Source of the DNA: Arthrobacter sp. B0490
Lineage (GTDB): Bacteria; Actinomycetota; Actinomycetes; Actinomycetales; Micrococcaceae
NCBI RefSeq assembly: GCF_002929355.1
Contig: NZ_PJIR01000002.1
Coordinates: forward strand, 1 to 64,000
Length of the DNA: 64,000 nucleotides
Reading direction: 5' to 3'
This document shows positions 54,757 through 63,388 of this stretch, in pieces. The first letter of the stretch is position 1, and each line of letters starts with the position of its first letter. The translations under genes were made by a program, and so were the position numbers. The notes under the pieces were generated by a model. That model was given only the letters and a program-made list of their open reading frames with translations. It was not told the origin of the DNA and did not search any database.

Positions 54757-56181
54757 CTAGACGCCGTAGTAGAGCTCGAACTCGTAGGGGTTCGGGCGCA
54801 GCGAGAGCGGCTTGATCTCCATCTCGCGCTTGTACTCGATCCACGTGTCGATCAGGTCCTGCGTGAACACGTCGCCGGCCTGCAGGAACTCGTTGTCCGC
54901 CTCCAAAGCCAGCAGTGCCTCCTCGAGGGAGCCGGGAGCCTTCTGGATGTCCTTGGCCTCCTCGGCCGGGAGCTCGTAGAGGTCCTTGTCGATGGGCTCT
55001 GCGGGCTCGATACGGTTCTTGATGCCGTCGAGGCCGGCCATGAGCTGCGCGGCGAACGCCAGGTACGGGTTCGACGAGGGGTCCGGTGCGCGGAACTCGA
55101 TGCGCTTGGCCTTCGGGTTCGACCCCGTGATCGGGATGCGGATCCCGGCGGAGCGGTTGCCCTGCGAGTACACCATGTTGACCGGCGCCTCGAAGCCCTT
55201 GACCAGGCGCCGGTAGGAGTTCACGGTCGGGTTCGTGAAGGCGAGGACCGCCGAGGCGTGCTTCAGCAGGCCACCGATGTACCACCGGGCCATGTCCGAC
55301 AGCCCCGCATAGCCGCGCTCGTCGTAGAACAGCGGCTGTCCGTCACTCCACAGCGACTGGTGGCAGTGCATGCCCGAGCCGTTGTCCCCGAAGACCGGCT
55401 TCGGCATGAACGTGGCCGACTTGCCCCACGCGTTGGAGACGTTCTTCACGATGTACTTGAACTTCTGCAGGTCGTCCGCAGCGTGCGTCATCGTCGTGAA
55501 CTTGTAGTTGATCTCGGCCTGGCCGGCGCCGCCGACCTCGTGGTGGGAGCGCTCGACCTCGAGGCCCGCCTTGTCCAGCTCCACGCAGATGGCGTCGCGC
55601 AGGTCTGCCTGCTTGTCCACGGGGGAGACGGGGAAGTAACCGCCCTTGAAGGGGGTCTTGTTGCCCAGGTTTCCGCCGACCTCCTCGCGCCCGCTGTTCC
55701 AGGGTGCCTCGATCGAGTCCACCTTGTAGAAGCTGCCCTGCGGGGAGGACTCGTACTGCACGTTGTCGAAGATGAAGAACTCGGCCTCGGGGGCGAAGAA
55801 CGCCGTGTCGGCGATACCGGTCGAGGACAGGTAGGCCTCGGCCCTCTCCGCGACGCTGCGCGGGTCACGGTGGTAGGGGTCACCGGTCCGCGGGTTGACG
55901 ATGGAGAAGTTCAGCGCGAGGGTCTTCTCGGTGCGGAACGGGTCGATGAACGCCGTCGTCACGTCCGGGATGAGCTGCATGTCCGACTCCGCGATGCCCT
56001 GGAAGCCGCGGATGGAGGAACCGTCGAAGAGCTGGCCGTGCACGAAGAAGTCGGCGTCGACCGACTTCGCCGGTACGTTGAAGTGCTGCTGCACCCCTGG
56101 AAGATCGGTGAACCGGACATCGACAAATTTGATGTCTTCGTCGGCGATGAATGTGAGGACCTCGTCCGCATTCTTAAACAT
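54757..56181 (-). CDS. glnA1: glutamine synthetase type I
   Basis: 474-residue dodecameric glutamine synthetase (GSI-beta), the main ammonia-assimilating enzyme. Signatures: [50 protein letters not shown] with the nearby NRSAGIRIP, and [15 protein letters not shown]. The adenylylation site KDLYELP (Tyr402) is intact, so GlnE should control it. AGGAG lies 9 nt before the ATG. A complete GlnR box sits 130-168 bp upstream. Confidence 0.97.
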   Translation of the reverse strand: MFKNADEVLTFIADEDIKFVDVRFTDLPGVQQHFNVPAKSVDADFFVHGQLFDGSSIRGFQGIAESDMQLIPDVTTAFIDPFRTEKTLALNFSIVNPRTGDPYHRDPRSVAERAEAYLSSTGIADTAFFAPEAEFFIFDNVQYESSPQGSFYKVDSIEAPWNSGREEVGGNLGNKTPFKGGYFPVSPVDKQADLRDAICVELDKAGLEVERSHHEVGGAGQAEINYKFTTMTHAADDLQKFKYIVKNVSNAWGKSATFMPKPVFGDNGSGMHCHQSLWSDGQPLFYDERGYAGLSDMARWYIGGLLKHASAVLAFTNPTVNSYRRLVKGFEAPVNMVYSQGNRSAGIRIPITGSNPKAKRIEFRAPDPSSNPYLAFAAQLMAGLDGIKNRIEPAEPIDKDLYELPAEEAKDIQKAPGSLEEALLALEADNEFLQAGDVFTQDLIDTWIEYKREMEIKPLSLRPNPYEFELYYGV

Positions 56182-56295
56182 CGATTCATGCTCCTAACGC
56201 ATGGCTGGTGAAAAGACTCGGCGCCAGCACGTGTCCGTGCACCGCTCGGTGATCACGAGCTGTGGCAGGTGGTACGCTGCCGCCGACTCGTCCCA

Positions 56296-56301
56296 ACTGT
56301 A
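56296..56301 (-). promoter_or_regulatory. possible glnA1 -10 box
   Basis: TACAGT on the minus strand, just downstream of the GlnR box, would give a leader of about 110 nt. No clear -35 is seen, as expected for an activated promoter. Confidence 0.45.
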
Positions 56302-56311
56302 GGAGCGGGCA

Positions 56312-56349
56312 GTTTCCCGCTGGTGTCGCCATTGTTTCCGGGACGTTAC
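56312..56349 (-). promoter_or_regulatory. GlnR binding site upstream of glnA1
   Basis: Read on the minus strand: GTAAC, 6 nt, GAAAC, 6 nt, GACAC, 6 nt, GAAAC. All four half-sites and all three spacers match the published GlnR consensus gTnAC-n6-GaAAC-n6-gTnAC-n6-GaAAC. Confidence 0.85.
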
Positions 56350-56419
56350 TTGGGACTGCTCCGTCCACCCTAGCGCCTCCCTGCGGAGTCGGGGCGGCAG
56401 GCCTGCCGGTCCCTGCCGG

Positions 56420-56425
56420 TACGCT
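56420..56425 (+). promoter_or_regulatory. -10 box of the RDD gene, leaderless start
   Basis: TACGCT ends 6 nt before the GTG start. No ribosome site. Confidence 0.6.
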
Positions 56426-56431
56426 GGGCTG

Positions 56432-56866
56432 GTGGACAGAAATGACGTGGGCTCGTGGATGGAGGGCCCGCCGCCGTCGGGCGATCAGGACTGGCCAGGA
56501 CAAAGGCTCGGGCGGCCTGAAGCGGGACCGGGATCGCTAGCACGCTTCGCACCCAGGGCGGGAGCGCTCCTCATCGACTGGATCATCTGCTCCCTCATCT
56601 CCGCCGCCTTCTTCGGCTACGACGGCTTCGCGACCCTGTACATCTTCCTCGTGGAGCAGGTCCTGTTCGTCGGCTTCTTCGGCTACAGCATCGGCCACCG
56701 GGTGCTGAGGATGCAGGTGCAGACGCTCGACGGTAGGCCCGCGGGGTTCCTCACGGCCCTGATCCGCAGCGTGCTGCTGTGCCTTGTCGTCCCGGCCCTC
56801 GTCATCGACGCCGACCAGCGCGGGCTCCACGACCGGGCGCGCGCCACGGGCCTCTTCCGTATCTAG
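56432..56866 (+). CDS. RDD-family membrane protein
   Basis: 144-residue integral membrane protein of unknown function. The RDD domain starts FAPRAGALLIDWIICSLISAAFFG (Arg and Asp of the family name) and contains FFGYSIGHRVLRMQV and LIDADQRGLHDRARATGL; three membrane helices. It occupies the place of Rv2219A beside glnA1 in mycobacteria. Divergent from glnA1 across the GlnR site, but its start is leaderless with its own -10 box. Confidence 0.88.
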   Translation: MDRNDVGSWMEGPPPSGDQDWPGQRLGRPEAGPGSLARFAPRAGALLIDWIICSLISAAFFGYDGFATLYIFLVEQVLFVGFFGYSIGHRVLRMQVQTLDGRPAGFLTALIRSVLLCLVVPALVIDADQRGLHDRARATGLFRI

Positions 56867-56919
56867 GCTCTTCCGCCACCAGGATCTTCCACCACCAGTC
56901 GGACGACGCCGCAGACAGA

Positions 56920-56955
56920 GAACGAGCCCCTCCCGATGCGGGAAGGGGCTCGTTC
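56920..56955. terminator. bidirectional terminator
   Basis: 12-bp perfect stem GAACGAGCCCCT/AGGGGCTCGTTC, extended by 3 bp with one bulged A, around a 5-nt loop, between the convergent RDD and DUF4191 genes. Confidence 0.8.
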
Positions 56956-56985
56956 CGCGTCTGCGTGGAGACGGTCGGGGGCGGG

Positions 56986-57735
56986 TCAGCGGCCGCGCAT
57001 GGCCTTCCGGTCCGGTCGGGCCTTGAAGGGGTCCACGCCCTTCGGGATCGGGAGTTTCGTGCCCAGGGCGGTCAGGCGCTTGTCGACCGCATGGACCTCC
57101 TGCTTGGTGAGGGTCTTCTTCAGCTTCTGCACGTTCTTCGGCAGCTTGGCCAGCGGTACCTGGCGGTCGTCGCGGCCCGTCTCGATGACGTGCACCGGGA
57201 CGTTGGGGATGATGCGCGCCATCTTCCGCTTCTCGCCGTCGATCAGCTGCTTCACGCGTGAGGAAGGGCCCTCGGTCACGAGGACCACGCCCGGTCGGCC
57301 GATGACCCGGAACACGGCGTCCTGGGTCCGCGGGTTCACGGCCACCGGCTGCTCCTGCAGGATCCACCCTCGGCGCAGCACGCTCAGGGCGGCACCGGCT
57401 GCGCCCGGCTTCCCCTCGATCTGGGAGAACGCGGCACGCTCCGCCCTGCGGGAGAGGATGAAGATGGCCGCGAGGAACGCGAGCGGGATCGCGATGATCA
57501 TCAGGGTGATCACGTTGTCGATCAGGAGGCCGATCAGCAGGCCGACGGCGATGATGCCGACGAAGGCCAGCAGCATGAACCAGACCGCACTCGGATCGTT
57601 GCGCCGGGTCATCTGGAAGACCTCGGCGACCTGCTTCATCCGCCCGGGCTTCTTCGGCCCCTTCTGGGCTTTCGGCTTGCGCGAGAAAAGCCGACGTCTG
57701 GGCGGGGGACCTGAAGGATCGATCGTGTGCGACAT
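56986..57735 (-). CDS. DUF4191 membrane protein
   Basis: 249-residue actinobacterial protein equivalent to Rv2219. A basic, Pro-rich N-terminus (SRKPKAQKGPKKPGRMKQVAEVFQMTRRNDP) precedes two membrane helices (about 51-72 and 76-96). A soluble domain follows with RRGWILQEQPVAVNPRTQDAVFRVIGRPGVVLVTEGP. Function unknown; the gene is conserved next to lipA in actinobacteria. A -10-like TAGAAT lies 9 nt before the ATG, so the leader is very short. Confidence 0.88.
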   Translation of the reverse strand: MSHTIDPSGPPPRRRLFSRKPKAQKGPKKPGRMKQVAEVFQMTRRNDPSAVWFMLLAFVGIIAVGLLIGLLIDNVITLMIIAIPLAFLAAIFILSRRAERAAFSQIEGKPGAAGAALSVLRRGWILQEQPVAVNPRTQDAVFRVIGRPGVVLVTEGPSSRVKQLIDGEKRKMARIIPNVPVHVIETGRDDRQVPLAKLPKNVQKLKKTLTKQEVHAVDKRLTALGTKLPIPKGVDPFKARPDRKAMRGR

Positions 57736-57805
57736 AGTGATCCGATTCTACGGGATGCCGGGCGGGCGGCGACGGCGTACGCCGCCGCCTACCCGGCCGG
57801 TCCGG

Positions 57806-58807
57806 TCAGCCGGCGAGGAGGGAGGACGCTTCCTGGGCGGCGGAGCCCGACTCGTCGAGGTGGGCGAGCTCCGGGGGCAGGTCGAGGCCCTTCTTCCGCA
57901 TGGCCCGGGCCCAGAGGCGGCCGGCGCGGTAGGAGGAGCGTACGAGTGGCCCGCTCATGACGCCCAGGAAGCCGATCTCCTCGGCCTCCTCGCTGAGCTC
58001 GACGAACTCGCCGGGCTTGACCCAGCGGTCCACGGGGAGGTGTCGCTCGCTGGGCCGGAGGTACTGCGTGATCGTGATGAGGTCGCACCCGGCGTCGTGC
58101 AGGTCGCGCAGCGCCTCCGAGATCTCCGCGCGCGTCTCGCCCATGCCGAGGATGAGATTGGACTTCGTGACCATCCCGCGGTCGCGGCCCTGCGTGATGA
58201 CGTCGAGCGAGCGCTCGTAACGGAACGCCGGGCGGATGCGCTTGAAGATGCGCGGCACCGTCTCGACGTTGTGCGCGAAGACCTCCGGTGCGGCGTCGCA
58301 GATCGCCGCGATGTGCTCCGGGCGGCCCGAGAAGTCGGGGATGAGGATCTCCACGCCCGTGCCGGGGTTCATGCTGTGGATCTGGCGGATGGTCTCGGCG
58401 TACAGCCAGGCACCCTCGTCGGGGAGATCGTCCCGGGCGACGCCGGTGACGGTGGCGTAGCGCAGGTTCATGGACCGGACGGACTGCGCCACCTTGAAGG
58501 GCTCGCTCCTGTCCAGTGGCTGCGGCTTCCCGGTGTCGATCTGGCAGAAGTCGCAGCGCCTCGTGCACTCCGAACCGCCGATGAGGAAGGTGGCCTCGCG
58601 GTCCTCCCAGCACTCGAAGATGTTCGGGCAGCCCGCTTCTTCGCAGACGGTGTGCAGCCCCTCCTTCTTCACCAGGTTCTTCATCGCGACGAATTCGGGC
58701 CCGATGTTGACCTTCGCCTTCATCCAGTCCGGTTTGCGCTCGACCGGCGTCTCGGCATTGCGCGCCTCGACGCGCAGCAGGCGGCGGCCCTCGGGTGCAA
58801 GGCTCAC
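57806..58807 (-). CDS. lipA: lipoyl synthase
   Basis: 333-residue radical-SAM enzyme that inserts two sulfurs into protein-bound octanoyl groups. The auxiliary [4Fe-4S] cluster is bound by [12 protein letters not shown] (Cys55, 60, 66) and the radical-SAM cluster by CTRRCDFC (Cys81, 85, 88). The C-terminal RSSYRAG holds the serine ligand to the auxiliary cluster. GTG start with AAGGAG 7 nt upstream, overlapping the lipB stop by 4 nt (GTGA), so lipB-lipA form one unit. Confidence 0.97.
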   Translation of the reverse strand: MSLAPEGRRLLRVEARNAETPVERKPDWMKAKVNIGPEFVAMKNLVKKEGLHTVCEEAGCPNIFECWEDREATFLIGGSECTRRCDFCQIDTGKPQPLDRSEPFKVAQSVRSMNLRYATVTGVARDDLPDEGAWLYAETIRQIHSMNPGTGVEILIPDFSGRPEHIAAICDAAPEVFAHNVETVPRIFKRIRPAFRYERSLDVITQGRDRGMVTKSNLILGMGETRAEISEALRDLHDAGCDLITITQYLRPSERHLPVDRWVKPGEFVELSEEAEEIGFLGVMSGPLVRSSYRAGRLWARAMRKKGLDLPPELAHLDESGSAAQEASSLLAG

Positions 58808-59541
58808 AGTAAAGCTCCTTCTGACTGGGTGTCCTGGGCCGGGCCGGATGGGCCGGCGGCAGCAGTGCCCGGTGGGAGCGCGTCGACCTCGACCCCGCCC
58901 ACCAGCACCGCCTCATTGTCGCGCAGTCCGGCTTCGATCAGCGAAACGATCTGCCCGGGCGTCACCGTCCTTCCGCATTCGGCGGAGATCGACGTCACCC
59001 CGGCATCGCGGATCCCGCACGGGACGATCTGCTGGAAGGGTGCGAGATCGTTGCTGCAGTTGATGGCGAAACCGTGCATCGTGACGCGGTGCTTCACGCG
59101 GATCCCGATCGCCGCGATCTTCCGCGCCGGCCGCCTGTCCGCCGCCGCGAGCCAGACACCGGACCGGCCGTCGATCCGGATGCCGTCGATGCCGAAGTGT
59201 CGCAGCGCGACGATGATGATCTCTTCGAGCGTGTGGACGTACTCCGCCACCCGTGCCGGGTCGCGCAGCGCGAGGATCGGGTACCCCACCAGTTGCCCCG
59301 GACCGTGCCAGGTGAGTTTCCCGCCGCGGTCGACGGGGACGACGGGCGTCCCGTCGAAGGGCCTCTCGTGGTCCTCGGTGCGCCTGCCCGCCGTGTAGAC
59401 GGCGGTGTGTTCGAGGAGGAGGACGGTGCTCGGGGCGGTGCCGCCGACCACCTGCTCGTGCAGGGCCTTCTGCAGCTCCCAGCCCCGCGTGTACTCGACG
59501 TAGTCCGGGGCGAGGCCGACGCGTGACAGCACAAGAGTCAT
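58804..59541 (-). CDS. lipB: octanoyl-[acyl-carrier-protein]-protein octanoyltransferase
   Basis: 245-residue transferase moving octanoate from ACP to lipoyl domains, the substrate for LipA. The catalytic dyad is Cys175 ([13 protein letters not shown]) and Lys141 (ARKIAAIG); [19 protein letters not shown] and GRRTEDH are also conserved. The last 25 residues are an unconserved Gly/Ala/Pro tail. Its transcript is probably leaderless and covers lipA. Confidence 0.95.
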   Translation of the reverse strand: MTLVLSRVGLAPDYVEYTRGWELQKALHEQVVGGTAPSTVLLLEHTAVYTAGRRTEDHERPFDGTPVVPVDRGGKLTWHGPGQLVGYPILALRDPARVAEYVHTLEEIIIVALRHFGIDGIRIDGRSGVWLAAADRRPARKIAAIGIRVKHRVTMHGFAINCSNDLAPFQQIVPCGIRDAGVTSISAECGRTVTPGQIVSLIEAGLRDNEAVLVGGVEVDALPPGTAAAGPSGPAQDTQSEGALL

Positions 59542-59547
59542 GGGGCA

Positions 59548-59553
59548 AGCCTA
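59548..59553 (-). promoter_or_regulatory. -10 box of lipB, leaderless start
   Basis: On the minus strand TAGGCT ends 6 nt before the ATG. It overlaps the 3' end of the upstream small gene. Confidence 0.6.
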
Positions 59554-59997
59554 GTCCCGTGCGCCGACACTCCCTGCCGGGACGGGGTCTGCGCATCCTG
59601 CCGCGTCGCCGTCGGAGGTCCGGCCCGTGGTGGTCGCCTCCGTGGTGCTCCGGTCCGGCAGGTCGAAGGTCGCACCGAGTCTCACCAGCCGCCAACCGGC
59701 GCCCGCCCTCCGCACCTCGAAATGCAGGACGGGGGAGACGGGATCGGACTGTGCCTGGAACCTCCAGAAGTCGGCCCGGAAACCGAGGGGAACCGGGTGG
59801 TCGTCGGGGTGGGCGGGCGCGACGGGCAGGGCCCGCCAGGTGGACCAGTGCAGGCTCTCTCCGACGACCCGCCAGAGCGAGCCGCGCCAGTGCAGGGCGA
59901 GGGGTCTCGGACCGCACGGGCCGGTCGCGAAGGTGACGGTGACGGCCTCGTCGAACGGTCGCCACCGGCCGACCGGATCGGATGGATTGGGGTCCAT
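59551..59997 (-). CDS. SOS-controlled small protein, DUF6504-like
   Basis: 148-residue soluble protein rich in Trp and Arg. Key segments are LALHWRGSLWRVVGESLHWSTWRALPV and DFWRF...LHFEVRRAGAGWRLVRLGATFDLP. The WRG-x-x-(W/Y)RV...W...WRV/F spacing recalls the actinobacterial DUF6504 family, whose genes often accompany imuA/imuB/dnaE2 mutasomes; this match is from memory and tentative. The last 35 residues are low-complexity. Its promoter contains a perfect SOS box. The ribosome site is weak (AGGTG). No imu genes are in the window. Function unknown. Confidence 0.7.
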   Translation of the reverse strand: MDPNPSDPVGRWRPFDEAVTVTFATGPCGPRPLALHWRGSLWRVVGESLHWSTWRALPVAPAHPDDHPVPLGFRADFWRFQAQSDPVSPVLHFEVRRAGAGWRLVRLGATFDLPDRSTTEATTTGRTSDGDAAGCADPVPAGSVGARD

Positions 59998-60029
59998 GGC
60001 ACACCTGTTCCGCCGAAAGCTGGGGCCTT

Positions 60030-60058
60030 AAAAATAGAACACGTGTTCTAGTGACGCA
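60030..60058 (-). promoter_or_regulatory. promoter of the SOS-boxed gene
   Basis: On the minus strand TTGCGT (60058-60053), a 17-nt spacer and TATTTT (60035-60030). The spacer contains the whole SOS box. Confidence 0.7.
60035..60050. promoter_or_regulatory. LexA/SOS box
   Basis: TAGAACACGTGTTCTA is a perfect 16-bp palindrome with the Gram-positive LexA core GAAC-n4-GTTC. It lies in the spacer of the minus-strand promoter and about 85 nt upstream of the divergent kinase start. Confidence 0.85.
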
Positions 60059-60121
60059 AGTGGAATCCCGACCGGGCGGGGTTCTCCTGTGGATAACGCG
60101 ATGACGGGGGGCGCCGTGGCC

Positions 60122-60127
60122 TACAAC
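60122..60127 (+). promoter_or_regulatory. -10 box of the membrane kinase gene
   Basis: TACAAC ends 6 nt before ATG 60134. It is an imperfect -10, but the spacing matches the other leaderless starts. Confidence 0.4.
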
Positions 60128-60133
60128 TGGTGC

Positions 60134-62239
60134 ATGAGCGACCTGACGCGATCACGGCACGCCGGGGGGACCCGGGCCGGGCCCCCGCACGGGGAGGAGC
60201 TCCTCGCGCCTGGGAACGAGCCGGTGACCGCGGATCCCGCGGATCCCGGTGAGGACGCCGACCGGCCCTCCGTCGCGGGCCTCCGCGTCGGCCGGCTGCT
60301 CGGGCGGGGCGGCTCCTCCACCGTGTGGCTCGTCACGGACGACGCCGGACGATCCTTCGCGCTCAAGGTGGCTCGTCAGCACCCGTCGGGTGAGGCGATC
60401 CCGCCGCCGCCGACGGCGGTCGAGGGGCGGCACGGGAGGCGGGCCGCCCGCGGCATCCCGACACCCCCGGTGGGGCGGCCCGGACCCGGTCCGAGCGGGG
60501 ACGCGGCAGGACCGCGCCACCCTGCGCGGCAGCCCGGGGGTCCGGAGGACGGCCTGCAGGGCGCGGTGCAGGAGCTCCGGCTGCTGCAGGGGTCGGCGCA
60601 TGAACACCTGGTCCGGGTACACCGCCTGGTCGAGACCGACCGGGGCCCGGGCCTGCTGATGGACCTGGCGAAGGGGGGATCCCTGCTGGGCCTGGTCACC
60701 AGCCGTGGTCCGCTCCCTGTCCCGGAGGTCGTGACGGCACTGGCCCCTGTCGCGCAGGTGCTCGACCACCTGCACGGGGCAGGTGCACTGCACGGCGACG
60801 TGGCACCCGCCAACATCCTCTTCACGCACGAGGGCAAACCCCTGCTCGGTGATCTCGGCACCGGGCGGCTCCTCGGATCGGAGCCCGGCGCGGCCGTGGG
60901 CACACCGGGGTTCCTCGATCCCGGGTGGCGGGGGGACTTCGACGCGGGAGCAGACATGTTCGCGCTGGCTGCCGTCGCATGGTTCGCGCTGACCGGCCGG
61001 GTCCCCGGGCCCACCGAGCAGAGACCGCCGCTCTCGCTGATCGTGCCCGAGGTCCCCCCGCAGCTGGTGCAGCTCATCGAGGACGGGCTCGGCGCCGACA
61101 GGGACCGCCGACCCACCGCCGACCGGTTCGCGCGCACCCTGCTGGCCAGCGCGGTTCCTGCTCCGATCAGCCTGGCCTCCGCGGTCCACGCCAGCGTCCT
61201 GCCCGAATTGCTGACGCGGCGCGCGGATGCCCCTGCCGTCCGGCCCTCACGGTGGGAGCAGGTGATCCGGCGCGCAGGGGCCCGGTGGTCCCGGTCGGGC
61301 AGCGCGACGTCCTCCGCGCCGCGCGACACGTCCGCCGCATCGACCACCCGACCGTCTCGAGCATCCCGACCGTCGCCGTCCGGTCGAGCAGGGTCAGCCG
61401 GTCGTGTGCGGGCTCGCGGGCATCGACGACGAAGCGCGCACCGGATGCGGGGCCTGCCGGCGATCGTCGCAGGACTGGCCGCCGCGGTACTTCTCGTCGC
61501 GGGGATACTGCTCACGCTCGGCAGCCCGGGAGCGCCGACCGCGGCGACCGGTGGGCCAGCGCCCACCGGGCAGGAGGAAGCCGGGGGGCCGGAGGAACTC
61601 CCTCCCGCCGCGCAGGGCGGGCCGGCACGGGGCCGGGACGACTGGGGACCGTCACGGGAGCCGGACGCGCCGGAGGGGCAGGGCGCGTCCGCCGCGTCGG
61701 ACGCCTCGCCGGACGCCTCGCTCGACGCGCCGCGGGATGCGTCGGACGAGGCGTCGCCGGACGACTCGGCCGTGGACGACCCGTTGACGGCGCTGGCGGG
61801 CCTCGCCGGTCGTCGTGCGACCGCGTTCGCGACGGCGGACCCCGCCATCCTCGAGGGTGTCGACGTCGAGGGGTCGCCCGCCATGGCAGCGGACCGGGAG
61901 GCCGTGGGGGCGCTCGCCGGCTCGGGCAGGGTCTTCCGGGACCTCTCGATCGGTATCCGGGACCCGGTGGTGCTGACCGGGTCCGACCTCGCGGCGCTGC
62001 CCGCGGTGGCTTCCCTCCCCGCGGTCGCCACGCCCACCGCGGCCGAGGTGTCCGTCGTCCGGGCGACGGCGGTCCTGTCGTCCTACACCTCGTCCTCCGC
62101 GTCGTCATCCAGGGCCGGGCCGCAGCCCGAAGCCGCGCCGGGGCCGCTCATGGCTGCCGGCCGCCAGGAGCTCATCTTCGTCCTCTGGAGGACCGATCCG
62201 GGCTGGCGGATCCACTCCGTCGTGTCGCCGCCGGGGTGA
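60134..62239 (+). CDS. membrane Ser/Thr protein kinase
   Basis: 701-residue single-pass kinase. Kinase domain about 48-340: glycine loop LGRGGSSTVW, Lys78 (FALKVA), helix-C Glu147, catalytic loop HGDVAPAN (Asp222, Asn227; Gly replaces the usual Arg of HRD) and GDLG (Asp240) for DFG. A low-complexity insert of about 60 residues (81-140, Pro/Gly/Arg-rich) splits the Lys from helix C. A basic Ser/Arg linker, one membrane helix (about 441-463) and a 235-residue outer part follow. The outer part has Asp/Ala/Ser repeats, then a compact domain ending LIFVLWRTDPGWRIHSV that looks NTF2-like. ATG 60134 is preferred to GTG 60089 because of the -10 spacing. Non-RD, so probably not activated by loop phosphorylation. 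Ligand unknown. Confidence 0.8.
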   Translation: MSDLTRSRHAGGTRAGPPHGEELLAPGNEPVTADPADPGEDADRPSVAGLRVGRLLGRGGSSTVWLVTDDAGRSFALKVARQHPSGEAIPPPPTAVEGRHGRRAARGIPTPPVGRPGPGPSGDAAGPRHPARQPGGPEDGLQGAVQELRLLQGSAHEHLVRVHRLVETDRGPGLLMDLAKGGSLLGLVTSRGPLPVPEVVTALAPVAQVLDHLHGAGALHGDVAPANILFTHEGKPLLGDLGTGRLLGSEPGAAVGTPGFLDPGWRGDFDAGADMFALAAVAWFALTGRVPGPTEQRPPLSLIVPEVPPQLVQLIEDGLGADRDRRPTADRFARTLLASAVPAPISLASAVHASVLPELLTRRADAPAVRPSRWEQVIRRAGARWSRSGSATSSAPRDTSAASTTRPSRASRPSPSGRAGSAGRVRARGHRRRSAHRMRGLPAIVAGLAAAVLLVAGILLTLGSPGAPTAATGGPAPTGQEEAGGPEELPPAAQGGPARGRDDWGPSREPDAPEGQGASAASDASPDASLDAPRDASDEASPDDSAVDDPLTALAGLAGRRATAFATADPAILEGVDVEGSPAMAADREAVGALAGSGRVFRDLSIGIRDPVVLTGSDLAALPAVASLPAVATPTAAEVSVVRATAVLSSYTSSSASSSRAGPQPEAAPGPLMAAGRQELIFVLWRTDPGWRIHSVVSPPG

Positions 62240-62272
62240 GAATCGGCGCCCGACCGGCAGGCCGGCGGCGGC

Positions 62273-63169
62273 CTAGCGGGTGACGGTGTCGTGCACCCAG
62301 TCGGCGAGCGCCTCCGGCGTGGGTTCGTCGAAGGAGAACCCTGCGCCCGTCAGGGCGCGCGGCTCCATCCGGGCGCTCACGAGGAGGAGTTCCCGGCCGA
62401 GCTGCCCGAGGACGGCCGTCAGGAGGGGGCCGGGGACGCGGAACCAGACCGGCCTGTGGAACACCCTGCCGAGCTGCAGCGTGATCGTGTCCAGGGTGGC
62501 CGGCGCCGGCGCGCTCAGGTTGACGGGACCCGACAGGGACGCTGTGAGGAGGAACCCGACGGCACGGACCTGGTCGTTGAGGCTGATCCACGGCCACCAC
62601 TGGCGGCCGGAGCCGAGGGAGGTCCCGGCGAAGAAGCGGATCGGGATCAGCAGGTTGGGCAGGGCGCCGCCTTCCTTCGCCATCACGATGCCCGTCCTGG
62701 GCAGGACGACGCGGACGGCGTCGGGCGCGCGGAGGGCCTCCGCCTCCCACCGTCGGCAGATGTCCGCCATGAGGGTGTCGCCCGAGCGAGACCCCTCGGT
62801 GAGGACGTCGTCGCCGCGGTCCCCGTAGTAGCCCGACGCCGACTGGCTGATGAAGACCTCGGGCGGGTTCGTCGCCCTGCGCATCGCCTCGACGAGCGTC
62901 CGGGTCGGCAGGATGCGCGAGGCATAGAGCGTCTCCCTGTAGCTCCTCGTCCAGAGCCCGCCCGCGATGCCCGCTCCCGAGAGGTTGATGACGGCGTCCG
63001 CCCACTCGACGGCGTCGACGTCGAGGTCGCCGGCCGCGGGGTTCCAGCGGACCTCCTGCTGACCCTTGGGTGCCCTGCGGACGAGGCGCCGGACCTCATG
63101 GTCCGGTTCGAGGTGGCGGGTGAGGGCTGTTCCGATGGTCCCGGACGCGCCGGCGAGGAGGATGCGCAT
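62273..63169 (-). CDS. TIGR01777-family NAD(P)-dependent epimerase
   Basis: 298-residue extended SDR protein with N-terminal MRILLAGASGTIGTALTRHL (NAD(P) loop GASGTIG), WADAVINLSGAGI, SQSASGYYGDRG (Ser-Tyr active-site region) and a C-terminal DUF1731 domain, FRVPGPLLTAVLGQLG...RALTGAGFSFDEP. It matches Rv2216 in length and in position near lipB. Substrate unknown. The ATG is followed by the conserved core; the open frame runs 181 codons further upstream through a hexamer repeat and is rejected. Confidence 0.9.
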   Translation of the reverse strand: MRILLAGASGTIGTALTRHLEPDHEVRRLVRRAPKGQQEVRWNPAAGDLDVDAVEWADAVINLSGAGIAGGLWTRSYRETLYASRILPTRTLVEAMRRATNPPEVFISQSASGYYGDRGDDVLTEGSRSGDTLMADICRRWEAEALRAPDAVRVVLPRTGIVMAKEGGALPNLLIPIRFFAGTSLGSGRQWWPWISLNDQVRAVGFLLTASLSGPVNLSAPAPATLDTITLQLGRVFHRPVWFRVPGPLLTAVLGQLGRELLLVSARMEPRALTGAGFSFDEPTPEALADWVHDTVTR

Positions 63170-63250
63170 GGCACCATCGAACCACTTGCGACCCGCGAAA
63201 GGTATCGGACACCCTGGCACCCGTCCGCTCGCCTGATCGGTGCGTGGCCG

Positions 63251-63286
63251 GTGCCCGTGCCGGTGCCTGTGCCTGTGCCCGTGCCG
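63251..63286. repeat. 6 x hexamer GTGCC(C/G/T) tandem repeat
   Basis: Six consecutive GTGCCN units between the epimerase start and the tricorn protease start. Non-coding in the genes called here. Confidence 0.9.
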
Positions 63287-63376
63287 GACGACGTCGTGAG
63301 GGACGTCGTGGACGGCCTGACAGCGGTCCCACGGGGCCGGCGTCGGACGACCGGGAGCCGCACGATCGGCCGTGGC

Positions 63377-63382
63377 TAAGAT
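63377..63382 (+). promoter_or_regulatory. -10 box of the tricorn-type gene, leaderless start
   Basis: TAAGAT ends 6 nt before the ATG. No ribosome site. Confidence 0.6.
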
Positions 63383-63388
63383 CGACCA

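Noticed and set aside
60134..62239. Pseudokinase
   Set aside because: Despite HGD for HRD, the ATP lysine, helix-C Glu, catalytic Asp, Asn and the DLG Asp are all present, so activity is likely.
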